Assembly (NCBI GenBank): GCA_019239815.1
Contig: JAFAZL010000471.1
Location: 1 to 10,735, forward strand
Length of the DNA: 10,735 nucleotides
Direction: 5' to 3'
From: Acidobacteriota bacterium
GTDB lineage: Bacteria > Acidobacteriota > Terriglobia > Acidoferrales > UBA7541
Positions 1-7,143 of the stretch are shown piece by piece; the first letter of the stretch is position 1, and each line of letters begins with the position of its first letter. The notes under the pieces are model-generated. The model did no database searches, had not been told where the DNA came from, and worked only from the letters and a program-made list of their open reading frames with translations. Both the position numbers and the translations under genes were made by a program.

Positions 1-1246
1 GAAGATCATGGCCGTCGATCTTCACGGTTCCGGAGGTCGGGTCGTAAAATCGCGGGATCAAACTCACGATTGTCGATTTGCCACTGCCGGTCGGGCCAAC
101 GACGCCGATCATCTGACCCGCATCGACCTTGAAGCTCACGTCTCTCAAGACGCTAGCACCCTTGTTGTAGCCAAACACGATCTTCTCGAATTCGATATTT
201 CCCTTCAGCGGACCAGGATCGATCGCGTCGGCCTTTTGAGGAATCACGTCGCTGGCATTCAAAATCGCCTGAATCCGATCGACCCCGACCGCCGTCTGCG
301 CGATCGTGTTCGTCATCGTCGCCAGATCTTTCACTGGCTTGAAAAACTGCGCCAGGTAGGAAAGAAAAACCGTTAGCGCGCCCGCGGTCATTGTCCCTTT
401 CAAAATTAAGGACGAGCTCCGCCACAAAACGAACGCCGTGCACAGAGCAACCACGACCGTCACCAGGGGCGACAACATCGCCTTCACCCGGCGCGCCTTC
501 AGCGACGCATCGACGGTCGCTTTGCTAACCTCGCTCAACTCCTCCTGCTCGAGATCCTGCCTCCCAAACGCCTTGATCACGCGCACCGACTCGAGCCCTT
601 GCTGCACCACTGTCACGATGTTGCTCTGCTGCTTCCGCACTTCTTTCTGCGCTTTCTTTACTGCCTTCTTGAATCGCGAAATAATCACCAGCATGAACGG
701 CGTGATCGCAACAGCGATCAACGTGAAATCCCAGTTCAGAAAGAACATGATCGCCAACATGCTGATGATCGTCAGCAGATCGACGACGATGTCCAGCGTC
801 GATCCCGACGCAAAACTCTGAATCGTCTGCACATCCGCCGTCAGCGTGCTCAGCAACGTGCCGAGATCGTGTTCGCTGTAATAGTTCAGGGAAAGCTGTT
901 GCAGGTGGTCGTACGTGCGTAGCCGGAGGTCGTTCGCGATCCACTGCCCGACGCTTGCGGTGTAGTAGTTCGCGATTCCCGAAGCGATCGCTCCCACGAG
1001 CGCAATCACCACGAGAGCGATCGCCGCAGCCGCGGCAATCTCCATCTTCGTCCCATGGTGAAAAAATGGCTGGAGCAAATCGCTAAGCCAGTGCGGCAAC
1101 TTGTGCTCACCAACGACGTTATCGAGCACAACTTTGAGCGGCCACGGCGCCGCGACGGTTGCCGCCATCTGCAGCACCATCGCAATCAGCACCACCGCCA
1201 AACTTCCGCGATATGGCTTGACCAGGCCCCAAATCAACGAAAACAA
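1..1246 (-). CDS. ABC exporter, MsbA/ABCB type (fused membrane and ATPase domains), 3' end missing
   Basis: This is a half-size ABC exporter that would dimerise in the inner membrane and use ATP to move a lipid or hydrophobic compound outward; the substrate cannot be told. Translating the minus strand gives an open frame of 415 codons running off the window. The N-terminus reads FSLIWGLVKPYRGSLAVVLI, then VLQMAATVAAPWPLKVVLDN, typical of the first helix and elbow of the family. Further on come GALTVFLSYLAQFFKPVKDL near the last helix, an A-loop Tyr at about residue 360 (FGYNKGA), and the Walker A motif GPTGSGKST at residues 384-392. The Q-loop, LSGGQ signature and Walker B lie outside the window; the family is about 580 residues long, so roughly 170 are missing. 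The start is taken as TTG at 1246 because AGGAGG (1259-1254) sits 7 bases upstream and no ATG fits as well. It diverges from the EF-G-like gene. Confidence 0.93.
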   Translation of the reverse strand, partial: MFSLIWGLVKPYRGSLAVVLIAMVLQMAATVAAPWPLKVVLDNVVGEHKLPHWLSDLLQPFFHHGTKMEIAAAAAIALVVIALVGAIASGIANYYTASVGQWIANDLRLRTYDHLQQLSLNYYSEHDLGTLLSTLTADVQTIQSFASGSTLDIVVDLLTIISMLAIMFFLNWDFTLIAVAITPFMLVIISRFKKAVKKAQKEVRKQQSNIVTVVQQGLESVRVIKAFGRQDLEQEELSEVSKATVDASLKARRVKAMLSPLVTVVVALCTAFVLWRSSSLILKGTMTAGALTVFLSYLAQFFKPVKDLATMTNTIAQTAVGVDRIQAILNASDVIPQKADAIDPGPLKGNIEFEKIVFGYNKGASVLRDVSFKVDAGQMIGVVGPTGSGKSTIVSLIPRFYDPTSGTVKIDGHDL

Positions 1247-1308
1247 ACGCGACCCTCCTCGCGAACGCAATCGAAGACACGACGCCCATGGGCGCTTGAG
1301 TACGCAGC

Positions 1309-1337
1309 AATTTATTCCTGTTCCTGCGTTCCTGCAA
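1309..1337 (-). promoter_or_regulatory. Candidate sigma-70 promoter for the ABC exporter
   Basis: On the minus strand TTGCAG (1337-1332) is followed after 17 bases by TAAATT (1314-1309). Both hexamers are imperfect but the spacing is ideal. Transcription would begin near 1302, giving a leader of about 55 bases before the TTG start. Found by eye; no transcription data. Confidence 0.35.
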
Positions 1338-1388
1338 CAGCACCGCAACCGCAACGAACCATCCCGCTCGGCGGGTCACTACGCTCGA

Positions 1389-1417
1389 TTGCGAGCGCCA
1401 AATCGCTGTGTTAGCAT
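1389..1417 (+). promoter_or_regulatory. Candidate sigma-70 promoter for the EF-G-like gene
   Basis: TTGCGA (1389-1394), a 17-base spacer and TAGCAT (1412-1417). The start of transcription would be near 1424, leaving a leader of roughly 185 bases before the ATG at 1610. The -35 element overlaps a 6-bp inverted repeat, a possible operator. Assigned by eye from hexamers and spacing only. Confidence 0.35.
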
Positions 1418-1465
1418 CCGCTCGCTGGAGAACGGACCAGGGACAAGATTTCGCAACACCTTCGC

Positions 1466-1592
1466 CCTCGCATACGCGAGGACCCAGGTTGAGGCCACGT
1501 TCTCCTCCCTCAAATCAATCCAGGCGCAGGCCCGCGCCTTCAGCCCTTGTGGGCGGACCTCGCCACTCGATCCCGGCCTTGATGCCGGATCG
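1466..1592 (+). promoter_or_regulatory. Hairpin-rich 5' leader of the EF-G-like gene
   Basis: Five successive stem-loops can be drawn. They are CCTCGC/GCGAGG with loop ATAC (1466-1481), TTGAGG/CCTCAA with a 13-base loop (1489-1513), GGCGC/GCGCC (1523-1538), GCCC/GGGC (1543-1554), and CGATCC-(C)-GGC/GCCGGATCG with loop CTTGAT and one bulged C (1568-1592). The last ends seven bases before the Shine-Dalgarno GGAGG at 1600-1604. The layout suggests possible control of translation initiation, but GC-rich DNA forms short stems easily and no known riboswitch class was recognised. Confidence 0.35.
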
Positions 1593-1609
1593 CAAAAAGG
1601 GAGGTCTGC

Positions 1610-3742
1610 ATGAAGACGTATCTCACCAAGGACATCCGAAACGTGGGCATTGTAGGCCACGGCGGCACCGGAAAGACGCAACTGGTGTCGTCGTTGCTCT
1701 TCACCGCGGGAATGACACCGCGCTGGGGAAAAGTTGCGGAAGGCACCACCACCACGGATTGGGACGAAGAAGAAATCGGCAGAAAAATTTCGATTCAGAC
1801 AGGCCTCGCTTATGCAGAGTGGCCATGCACGCTCTGCTCCGGCGATAAAGTAAAAATCAATCTCATCGATCTTCCTGGGTATTCCACTTTCATCAATGAA
1901 GCGAAAGCCTCCCTCATCGGCGCCGATGCCGCGCTGATTACCGTCGACGCCCACGTCGGCGCGCAAGTCACCACGGAAAAAGTTTGGGATTACTGCACCG
2001 AGTACGACATACCGCGCGCGTTTGTCCTCACGTGGATGGATCGCGAGCTTTCCAGCTTCGAGCGCGCGATGGAGTCGCTGCAGCAGGTATTTGGCCGCAA
2101 CGTCGTCGCTCTGCAGTTGCCGATCGGCACCGAGCGCGGCTTTCGCGGCGTGATCGACCTCGTCAGCATGAAAGCGCACATGTACAAGCCCGACGGCGAC
2201 GGTCAGCCGACGATCGAAGAAATTCCGGCGGCGCTCGCGGACGACGCCAAGGAAGCGCACGAGAAGCTCGTCGAGATGATCGCCGAAGGCGACGACGAGT
2301 TGATGGACGAATTTTTCCGCGAAGGCACAATTCCTATTCAGGATCTGATTCCCGGCGTGCGCAAAGCCATCGTCGCCGAAAAGATTTTCCCCGTGCTGTT
2401 GGTTTCCGCGCTGCACAACGTCGGAACCGCGAGCCTGCTGACTTTCATCGCCGATTGCTTGCCGCATCCCGACGAGCATTCCCAAGTCGGCTTCAACGAG
2501 CCGACCGGCAAGGGCGATCGCATCGAGCGCAAGTACGACGACAATCAGCCCGTTTCGGTTTTTGTCTTCAAGACGCTTGCCGACCCGTTCGCCGGGCGCA
2601 TCAACTATTTCAAGGTGAAGAGCGGCGTGCTCAAAAACGACGCCACACTGACCAATTTCAATCGCTCGACGCCGGAACGCTTGCAACACACGCTCGTCGT
2701 TCAAGGCAAGCAACTCAACGAGGTGCAGGAACTTCACGCCGGCGACATCGGAGCCATCGCGAAGCTGAAGGAAACGACGACCGGCGAAACGCTGGGCGAC
2801 AAATCCGCACCGATTTTCTATTCACCGGCGCAAATTCCCGAGCCATCGATCACGTTTGCGATCGAACCAAAGACCCGCGCCGATGAAGACAAGATCGGCG
2901 TCTCCATCCACAAGATACTGGAAGAAGACGCCGCTCTCCGTTTCTCGCGCGACCCACAAACAAAAGAATTCCTGCTCGCTGGATCCGGCCAGCAGCACAT
3001 TGAAGTCGTGGTCGCCAAACTTCACAAGCGCTACCACGTCGATCTGACGCTAAAGCCGCCGAAGGTGCCGTATCGCGAAACGATTCGCGGCAAAGCCGAT
3101 GCAGAAGGAAAACACAAAAAGCAATCCGGCGGTCACGGGCAATTCGGCGTGTGCCGTATCAAGATGGAGCCCGTCGAACGCGGCAAAGGCGTCGAATTTG
3201 TCGATGATGTTTTCGGAGGCGCAATCCCTCGCAACTGGATTCCTTCGGTGGAGAAGGGGATTCGTGATGCGGCCGCGCGGGGCTTCCTGGCAGGATTCCC
3301 GGTCGTCGATTTTCGCGCCACGCTCTACGACGGTAAATACCACGACGTTGATTCGTCCGACATGGCGTTCAAAATCGCCGGCTCGCTTGCTTTCAAGGAG
3401 GCGATGAAGCAAGCGAAGCCGGCGCTCCTCGAGCCAGTGATGAACGTCGAGGTCTATGCGCCCGATCAATATTCGGGCGACTTGATGGGCGATCTCAGCG
3501 GACGCCGCGGTCGCATCTCCGGCAGCGAAATGCGCGGCCACAACGTCATCATCAAAGCGATGGTGCCTCTCGCCGAAATGCTGACCTACGCCACTGATCT
3601 AACGTCGAAGACACAGGGACGCGCGACGTACTCGATGGAATTCGATCACTACGATTACGTTCCCAACGAGCTGGCGCAAAAAGTAATCGACGCCCACAAG
3701 GCCGCTCACGGCGATCTCGTGCACGCCGAAGAAGAAATCTAA
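1610..3742 (+). CDS. Elongation factor G-like GTPase (EF-G2-type paralogue)
   Basis: A 710-residue translational GTPase with the full five-domain EF-G plan, so it should act on the ribosome in the cytoplasm. The P-loop GHGGTGKT is at 16-23, switch I at about 46-64 (GRKISI where canonical EF-G has RGITI), and G3 DLPGY at 87-91. The G4 position reads TWMD at 141-144 instead of NKMD, and G5 is SAL at 266-268. Domain III has GSGQQHIEVV (458-467) and domain IV SGGHGQFG (506-513). Length matches EF-G (about 690-710). Tyr91 replaces the catalytic His of DTPGH, a trait I associate with the EF-G2/FusA2 paralogue group; mycobacterial EF-G2 has, from memory, been reported to bind nucleotide without ribosome-stimulated hydrolysis. 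The gene stands alone, not in the str operon (rpsL-rpsG-fusA-tuf), which fits a paralogue rather than the main EF-G. ATG at 1610 has GGAGG five bases upstream. Confidence 0.95.
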   Translation: MKTYLTKDIRNVGIVGHGGTGKTQLVSSLLFTAGMTPRWGKVAEGTTTTDWDEEEIGRKISIQTGLAYAEWPCTLCSGDKVKINLIDLPGYSTFINEAKASLIGADAALITVDAHVGAQVTTEKVWDYCTEYDIPRAFVLTWMDRELSSFERAMESLQQVFGRNVVALQLPIGTERGFRGVIDLVSMKAHMYKPDGDGQPTIEEIPAALADDAKEAHEKLVEMIAEGDDELMDEFFREGTIPIQDLIPGVRKAIVAEKIFPVLLVSALHNVGTASLLTFIADCLPHPDEHSQVGFNEPTGKGDRIERKYDDNQPVSVFVFKTLADPFAGRINYFKVKSGVLKNDATLTNFNRSTPERLQHTLVVQGKQLNEVQELHAGDIGAIAKLKETTTGETLGDKSAPIFYSPAQIPEPSITFAIEPKTRADEDKIGVSIHKILEEDAALRFSRDPQTKEFLLAGSGQQHIEVVVAKLHKRYHVDLTLKPPKVPYRETIRGKADAEGKHKKQSGGHGQFGVCRIKMEPVERGKGVEFVDDVFGGAIPRNWIPSVEKGIRDAAARGFLAGFPVVDFRATLYDGKYHDVDSSDMAFKIAGSLAFKEAMKQAKPALLEPVMNVEVYAPDQYSGDLMGDLSGRRGRISGSEMRGHNVIIKAMVPLAEMLTYATDLTSKTQGRATYSMEFDHYDYVPNELAQKVIDAHKAAHGDLVHAEEEI

Positions 3743-3798
3743 CTTCGGCCACAACTCACGAGCGTCGATTTCGACCGACCTCAAGCTAAGCAAGTTTC

Positions 3799-3825
3799 AA
3801 GGGTGGGTACCTCCCTCCCTTTTTT
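3799..3825 (+). terminator. Intrinsic terminator after the EF-G-like gene
   Basis: AAGGG-T-GGG (3799-3807) pairs with CCC-T-CCCTT (3813-3821) around the loop TACCT, with one T-T mismatch, and runs straight into six Ts (3820-3825). It lies 57 bases past the stop codon in the right orientation. The reverse strand would have no U-run after the stem, so it acts in one direction. Confidence 0.65.
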
Positions 3826-3944
3826 GCACGGATAACATTCTAAAGACTTTGCCCGCGCGCGATGCGTAAGGATTTGATTCCAGGGTATTTACGAGCGGCG
3901 GTTCGTACCATTGCACCCCGGAATTTTTGGCATTCCGAAGATAA
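3826..3944. other. Non-coding spacer, possibly part of a dispersed intergenic repeat
   Basis: No credible gene. It contains a hairpin CGGAAT/ATTCCG with loop TTTTGGC at 3919-3937. The whole block from the terminator to about 3945 is compositionally unlike the flanking genes. It has the look of a family-specific intergenic repeat (a G/C-tract palindrome, an AT-rich linker, then a CCCCGGAATT-type hairpin). That impression rests on general familiarity and cannot be shown from one copy. Confidence 0.3.
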
Positions 3945-4133
3945 CTACCAGACCAAGAGCGCAGCGGCGAAGCGGCGCTCTCTCGCACGCGCATCCGTGC
4001 ACAGGCGCAGGCCAATGAAGGCAAACAAGCCCACCGCGAGGATCGCGGCGTTCATCTGAAGCAGCGGCAGCAAAATGCCGAGCGACAGACTCAGCTGGTT
4101 GATCAGGAAGCAGATCAGAATTGAAAGGAACAC
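3945..4133 (-). CDS. Possible small two-helix membrane protein, unknown family
   Basis: A 62-residue frame beginning at GTG 4133. It reads MFLSILICFLINQL, SLGILLPLLQMNAAILAVGL, FAFIGLRLC, then an Arg-rich tail (TDARARERR) ending LLVW. The sequence is strongly hydrophobic and breaks into two putative membrane helices (about residues 2-25 and 28-45) with positive charges after the second, a sensible inside-positive topology. Third codon positions are mostly G or C, as in the true genes of this window. A weak Shine-Dalgarno GAGAGG lies 5 bases before the GTG. The frame also stays open upstream to a TTG at 4217 (90 residues), but that extension is polar and unconvincing. No ATG start exists except an internal one. 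A 7-bp inverted repeat (3956-3962/3975-3981) overlaps the end of the frame. It may be a real small protein, a decayed gene fragment or chance. Confidence 0.4.
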   Translation of the reverse strand: MFLSILICFLINQLSLSLGILLPLLQMNAAILAVGLFAFIGLRLCTDARARERRFAAALLVW

Positions 4134-4334
4134 CGGACCCTCTCGGGGACCACGAAACGTTCGGTCCTTACATTGCTCCGTAAGGGCAAACGACGAGCCA
4201 GACTCTGAACTGCGCAACTTATTGAAAACAGTAGTGCTAACAAAAGGACGGCGGAGAACTCACAAGAAACTCGCAATTGTAGATTGTTAATTCACAACAT
4301 TCACAAGAATTGCTAAGCTCTGTGATGATAGCCA
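4134..4334. other. Intergenic region upstream of the sigma-54 activator
   Basis: No gene seen. A 5-bp inverted repeat GGACC/GGTCC (about 4149-4167) is followed directly by CCTTAC-ATTGCTCC-GTAAGG (about 4166-4185). The last 80 bases are notably AT-rich and hold the candidate promoter of the next gene. Confidence 0.4.
4291..4319 (+). promoter_or_regulatory. Candidate promoter for the sigma-54 activator gene
   Basis: TTCACA (4291-4296), 17 bases, TAAGCT (4314-4319), with a TGC just before the -10 hexamer (extended -10 form). Transcription would start near 4326, only about nine bases before the ATG. That fits the lack of a Shine-Dalgarno site there and would make the mRNA almost leaderless. Weak hexamers; by eye only. 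Confidence 0.3.
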
Positions 4335-6002
4335 ATGGCTGAAACCATCTTTGAATCCGAACCCGCCGGCTCTGAAGCCAATCGCCTCCGGATGATGCTG
4401 CGCACGTGGGAAGCGATCAGCACGGAGCGCGAATTGCCGGGCGTTCTCGCGTCGCTTGCCGACGTGCTCGTTCCGCTTGTCCCTTTTGACTCTGTCGGCA
4501 TCATTGATTTCACTGTGCCGAATGAAATTCCGGACGAAGACGGCGACCTCCACCGTCTACTCGCGCTCCACATTGTTGGTGTCACGCCGATCGATGGCGA
4601 AACGCCCGAGCAGCTCGCCGCGCGCTCGGAAAGCTACACCCATCCTCCGCCGCTCACGGTCACGCGACCCCTCCTCCCATACCCAAAGGAACATCAGAAT
4701 CACGACGCTGCCGGCGAACCCTACACCTGCGATGACTTGCTGGAAAAAGATGGCTGGTTCCGCCACGAATATCATCTGGCGAAAGATGGAGTTCGGTCGT
4801 ATGCGGCTGTGCCGCTCGTCATGCGCGGGCAAGTTCTCGGTGTCGCGGCATTCATTCGGCTGAAGCAGCGCGCTTTTCCGCCGCATGAACGCGCCATCTT
4901 GAAAGATGTCTCGCGCGCACTCTCAATCGCCACCGCCAATGCGCTCGCGAATGAGGAAATCCGCAAGCTCCGCCAGCAGCTCGAAGCCGAAAATATTTCT
5001 TTGAGGGAACAGCTCGGACAGGCGCCGTGGTTCGAGGAAATCCTCGCAAACTCCGCCGAACTAAAACACGCGCTCGAAATCGTCGAGCAAGTCGCGACGA
5101 CCGACGCCACGGTTCTGATCACCGGCGAAACCGGCACTGGAAAAGAATTGATCGCACGTGCCATTCATCGCCGCAGCGAACGTGCGCGGGGGCCTCTCGT
5201 CAAAGTAAATTGTGCGGCGATTCCCGACACGCTGCTCGCATCCGAACTTTTCGGACACGAGCGTGGCGCGTTCAGCGGGGCGACCGAACGCCGGAAGGGC
5301 CGCTTCGAGCAGGCACACGGCGGCACTTTGTTTCTCGATGAAATCGGCGAACTGCCGCAGGAAATGCAGGTTTTGCTGTTGCGGGTTTTGCAGGAACGTG
5401 AGTTTGAACGCCTGGGCGGCGCGCATACGGTTCAGGTGGATGTCCGACTCGTCGCCGCGACCAATCGCGATCTCGCGGAAGAGGTACGTGCCGGGCGCTT
5501 TCGCAGCGATCTCTACTATCGGCTCAACGTTTTTCCGGTGCGCGTCCCGGCATTGCGTGAACGCCGCGAAGACATTCCGCCTCTCGTCGCGCACTTCGCC
5601 GAGAAATATGGCGAGAGATTCGGCCGGCCTATTTCCAGCATCGACCGCAAAACGCTCGATCTGCTGCAAGCGCACCATTGGCCGGGCAACGTGCGCGAAC
5701 TCGAAAACACGATCGAGCGGGCGGTGATTCTTGCGCGCAACGGCGTGCTGAGCGTTGATCCCGAAATGCTACGCGATTCTTCGTCGTCGGCTACCGGCTC
5801 TGCTGGCGGCGCTCAAAGCGAAGATGATTCTCTCGAGGAGCGCACGGCGATCGAAAACGCGCTGAAAGCCTCTCGCGGTAAGATATCCGGCGCAAAAGGT
5901 GCGGCGAAAAAGATTGGCATTCCTGCGTCGACGCTGGAATTTCGCATCAAGAAGCTCGGCATCAACAAATTCCGCTTCCGTCACGCCACACTCGCGAAGT
6001 AA
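4335..6002 (+). CDS. Sigma-54-dependent transcriptional activator, GAF-AAA+-Fis (FhlA/NorR-like)
   Basis: A 555-residue bacterial enhancer-binding protein that would hydrolyse ATP to open promoters bound by sigma-54 RNA polymerase. Residues about 20-205 form a GAF-type sensor (ending in [20 protein letters not shown]), then a coiled linker (207-228). The AAA+ domain carries Walker A GETGTGKE (264-271), the sigma-54 contact loop as GAFSGA (311-316) instead of GAFTGA, and Walker [10 protein letters not shown] (331-339). It continues with VAATNRDL (373-380), arginine-finger region [10 protein letters not shown] (388-397) and GNVRELEN (451-458). A Fis-type helix-turn-helix closes the protein (about 500-546). 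The GAF domain suggests a small-molecule or redox ligand rather than a phospho-receiver. An in-frame TAG six bases upstream makes ATG 4335 the first possible start; there is no clear Shine-Dalgarno. No -24/-12 promoter was found in the window, so target genes are unknown. Confidence 0.95.
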   Translation: MAETIFESEPAGSEANRLRMMLRTWEAISTERELPGVLASLADVLVPLVPFDSVGIIDFTVPNEIPDEDGDLHRLLALHIVGVTPIDGETPEQLAARSESYTHPPPLTVTRPLLPYPKEHQNHDAAGEPYTCDDLLEKDGWFRHEYHLAKDGVRSYAAVPLVMRGQVLGVAAFIRLKQRAFPPHERAILKDVSRALSIATANALANEEIRKLRQQLEAENISLREQLGQAPWFEEILANSAELKHALEIVEQVATTDATVLITGETGTGKELIARAIHRRSERARGPLVKVNCAAIPDTLLASELFGHERGAFSGATERRKGRFEQAHGGTLFLDEIGELPQEMQVLLLRVLQEREFERLGGAHTVQVDVRLVAATNRDLAEEVRAGRFRSDLYYRLNVFPVRVPALRERREDIPPLVAHFAEKYGERFGRPISSIDRKTLDLLQAHHWPGNVRELENTIERAVILARNGVLSVDPEMLRDSSSSATGSAGGAQSEDDSLEERTAIENALKASRGKISGAKGAAKKIGIPASTLEFRIKKLGINKFRFRHATLAK

Positions 6003-6021
6003 AGCGACAAAAGCCGTTCTC

Positions 6022-6993
6022 CTACTGACTCCACTTGGTGGGCTTGCGATCCCAGCGATGCTTGCGCAGCTCGGTATGCAACGCCGCTGGAAGCGCGCCT
6101 TTGTCACTGGCAGCAATATTGGTCTCTACGTTCTTAATCTTGCGCATGCCAGGAATGATCGTGCTCACGTCCTGATTGTTGAGGATGAAGCGCAGCGCCA
6201 TCTCGGGCATGGTCATTCCGTCTTTCAACAGCGGTTTGAGTTTCTCCGCATGCTCGACGCTGCTCTTCAAATTTTCTGGAACGAAGTACGTGCTTCGCCA
6301 ATCGTTCGCGGGCCATTTGCTGTCGAGCGTCAGCGTGCCCGTAAGCGTGCCTTCATCGAACGGCACGCGCGCGATCACCGCGACATCTTTTTCGCGGCAC
6401 GCCGGAAATAATTCGTCCTCTGGATTCTGATCGAAAATGTTGTAGATCACTTGCACCGCATCGAACAGCCCGGCGCGGACGGCCTTCACGCCATTGTTCG
6501 GCTCCCATCGATTGATGCTAATGCCTACGGCGCGAACTTTTCCGTTCGCCACTACTTTTTGCAGCACCTTCGGCAACCGCTCATCCGCAAGCCACGCGTC
6601 TTCCCACGTGTGGAGTTGAATCAGGTCTAGCGCCGGCACGCCGATGTTCGCGAGGCTCTTGTCGACGTACTCCTCGACGTATTCCGGCGGATAGCAATCG
6701 TCGAGCGTAAACGAGGGCATACTCGGCCACTTGCGATTTTTCGGCGGGACTTTGGTCGCCGTGTATAGAGTCTTGCCGCGATTGGCGCGCAAAACTTTGC
6801 CGAGCAACTGCTCGCTGTGGCCGTCGCCATAGGCCCACGCGGTGTCAAAAAAGTTGCAGCCCAGATCGATGGAGCGCTGCAACGAATCGAGCGACTGTTG
6901 ATCGTCGGAGCCGCTCCAGCCTCCCATGCCCCACATCCCATATCCGATTTCGCTGACGTTCCAACCAGTGCGACCAAAGCGGCGATATTTCAT
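6022..6993 (-). CDS. Aldo/keto reductase
   Basis: A 323-residue NAD(P)H-dependent oxidoreductase with the (alpha/beta)8 barrel of the aldo/keto reductase family, cytoplasmic, substrate not predictable. The N-terminus MKYRRFGRTGWNVSEIGYG is typical. The catalytic tetrad is intact: Asp50 and Tyr55 (FFDTAWAYG), Lys81 (TATKV) and His128 (QLHTW). The cofactor-binding C-terminal part is seen in STIIPGMRKIKN. The ATG at 6993 is chosen because AGAGGA lies five bases upstream and the protein begins exactly where the family does. The frame is open 46 codons further, but that part is intergenic repeat and promoter DNA. The gene converges on the sigma-54 activator with only 19 bases between stop codons and no terminator there, so read-through or collision of transcripts is possible. 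Confidence 0.94.
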   Translation of the reverse strand: MKYRRFGRTGWNVSEIGYGMWGMGGWSGSDDQQSLDSLQRSIDLGCNFFDTAWAYGDGHSEQLLGKVLRANRGKTLYTATKVPPKNRKWPSMPSFTLDDCYPPEYVEEYVDKSLANIGVPALDLIQLHTWEDAWLADERLPKVLQKVVANGKVRAVGISINRWEPNNGVKAVRAGLFDAVQVIYNIFDQNPEDELFPACREKDVAVIARVPFDEGTLTGTLTLDSKWPANDWRSTYFVPENLKSSVEHAEKLKPLLKDGMTMPEMALRFILNNQDVSTIIPGMRKIKNVETNIAASDKGALPAALHTELRKHRWDRKPTKWSQ

Positions 6994-7009
6994 GAAGTCC
7001 TCTCGAATT

Positions 7010-7027
7010 CCACTCAATGAAGAGTGG
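7010..7027 (-). promoter_or_regulatory. Hairpin at the 5' end of the aldo/keto reductase transcript
   Basis: CCACTC-AATGAA-GAGTGG, a perfect 6-bp inverted repeat with a 6-base loop. If the TATAAT just upstream is used, the mRNA would begin at about 7023, within the repeat. It is therefore either a repressor site or a short 5'-end stem. Confidence 0.3.
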
Positions 7028-7029
7028 AC

Positions 7030-7058
7030 ATTATAGCGGGGGTGGGGGAAGTTGACAG
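7030..7058 (-). promoter_or_regulatory. Candidate promoter for the aldo/keto reductase gene
   Basis: A perfect -10 hexamer TATAAT lies at 7035-7030 on the minus strand, about 37 bases upstream of the ATG. The -35 region is weak: TGTCAA (7057-7052) at 16 bases or CTGTCA (7058-7053) at 17 bases. It falls inside the 7-bp tandem repeat. Confidence 0.45.
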
Positions 7059-7078
7059 TCGACAGTTGAAAGTTGAAA
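7051..7078. repeat. Four tandem 7-bp units
   Basis: GTTGACA, GTCGACA, GTTGAAA and GTTGAAA follow each other without gaps. A G-rich run (GGGGGTGGGGG, 7038-7048) sits directly beside it. The array covers the -35 zone of the aldo/keto reductase promoter. Short heptamer arrays of this sort can vary in copy number between strains. Confidence 0.6.
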
Positions 7079-7143
7079 GGAAACCGCAGCAGTCTTGGAT
7101 CGAAGCCAGCAGACCCAAGAACTTCGAGCACGTTGTCGCCGAG

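Larger units (their letters stand above)
1247..1609. other. Divergent intergenic control region
   Basis: The 363 bases between the two divergent start codons hold no convincing gene. The open frames that cross it show no recognisable protein and are extensions of antisense or out-of-frame reading. What it does hold is a candidate promoter in each direction, a short inverted repeat CGCTCG-ATTG-CGAGCG at 1384-1397 approximately, overlapping the plus-strand -35 element, and a series of five stem-loops between 1466 and 1592 that would lie in the leader of the EF-G-like mRNA. Confidence 0.6.

Noticed and set aside
525..944. Minus-strand frame of 139 codons in the ABC exporter region
   Set aside because: It is in a different frame from the real exporter translation, which carries Walker A and transmembrane sequence.
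1101..1613. Plus-strand frames spanning the ABC exporter start and the intergenic region
   Set aside because: No recognisable domain, they cross the exporter's start in antisense, and the composition is Arg/Pro-rich as in spurious frames.
1379..2737. A 452-codon open frame on the minus strand across the EF-G-like gene and its leader
   Set aside because: It lies antisense to an unmistakable EF-G-like gene, has no recognisable domain or ribosome site, and long antisense frames are expected in GC-rich codon usage.
5061..5678. A 205-codon minus-strand frame inside the sigma-54 activator
   Set aside because: Antisense shadow of the AAA+ domain; no family features and low plausibility as protein.
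6994..7131. 46-codon N-terminal extension of the aldo/keto reductase
   Set aside because: The extension covers the candidate promoter and heptamer array, while ATG 6993 has a good Shine-Dalgarno and matches the family's N-terminus.
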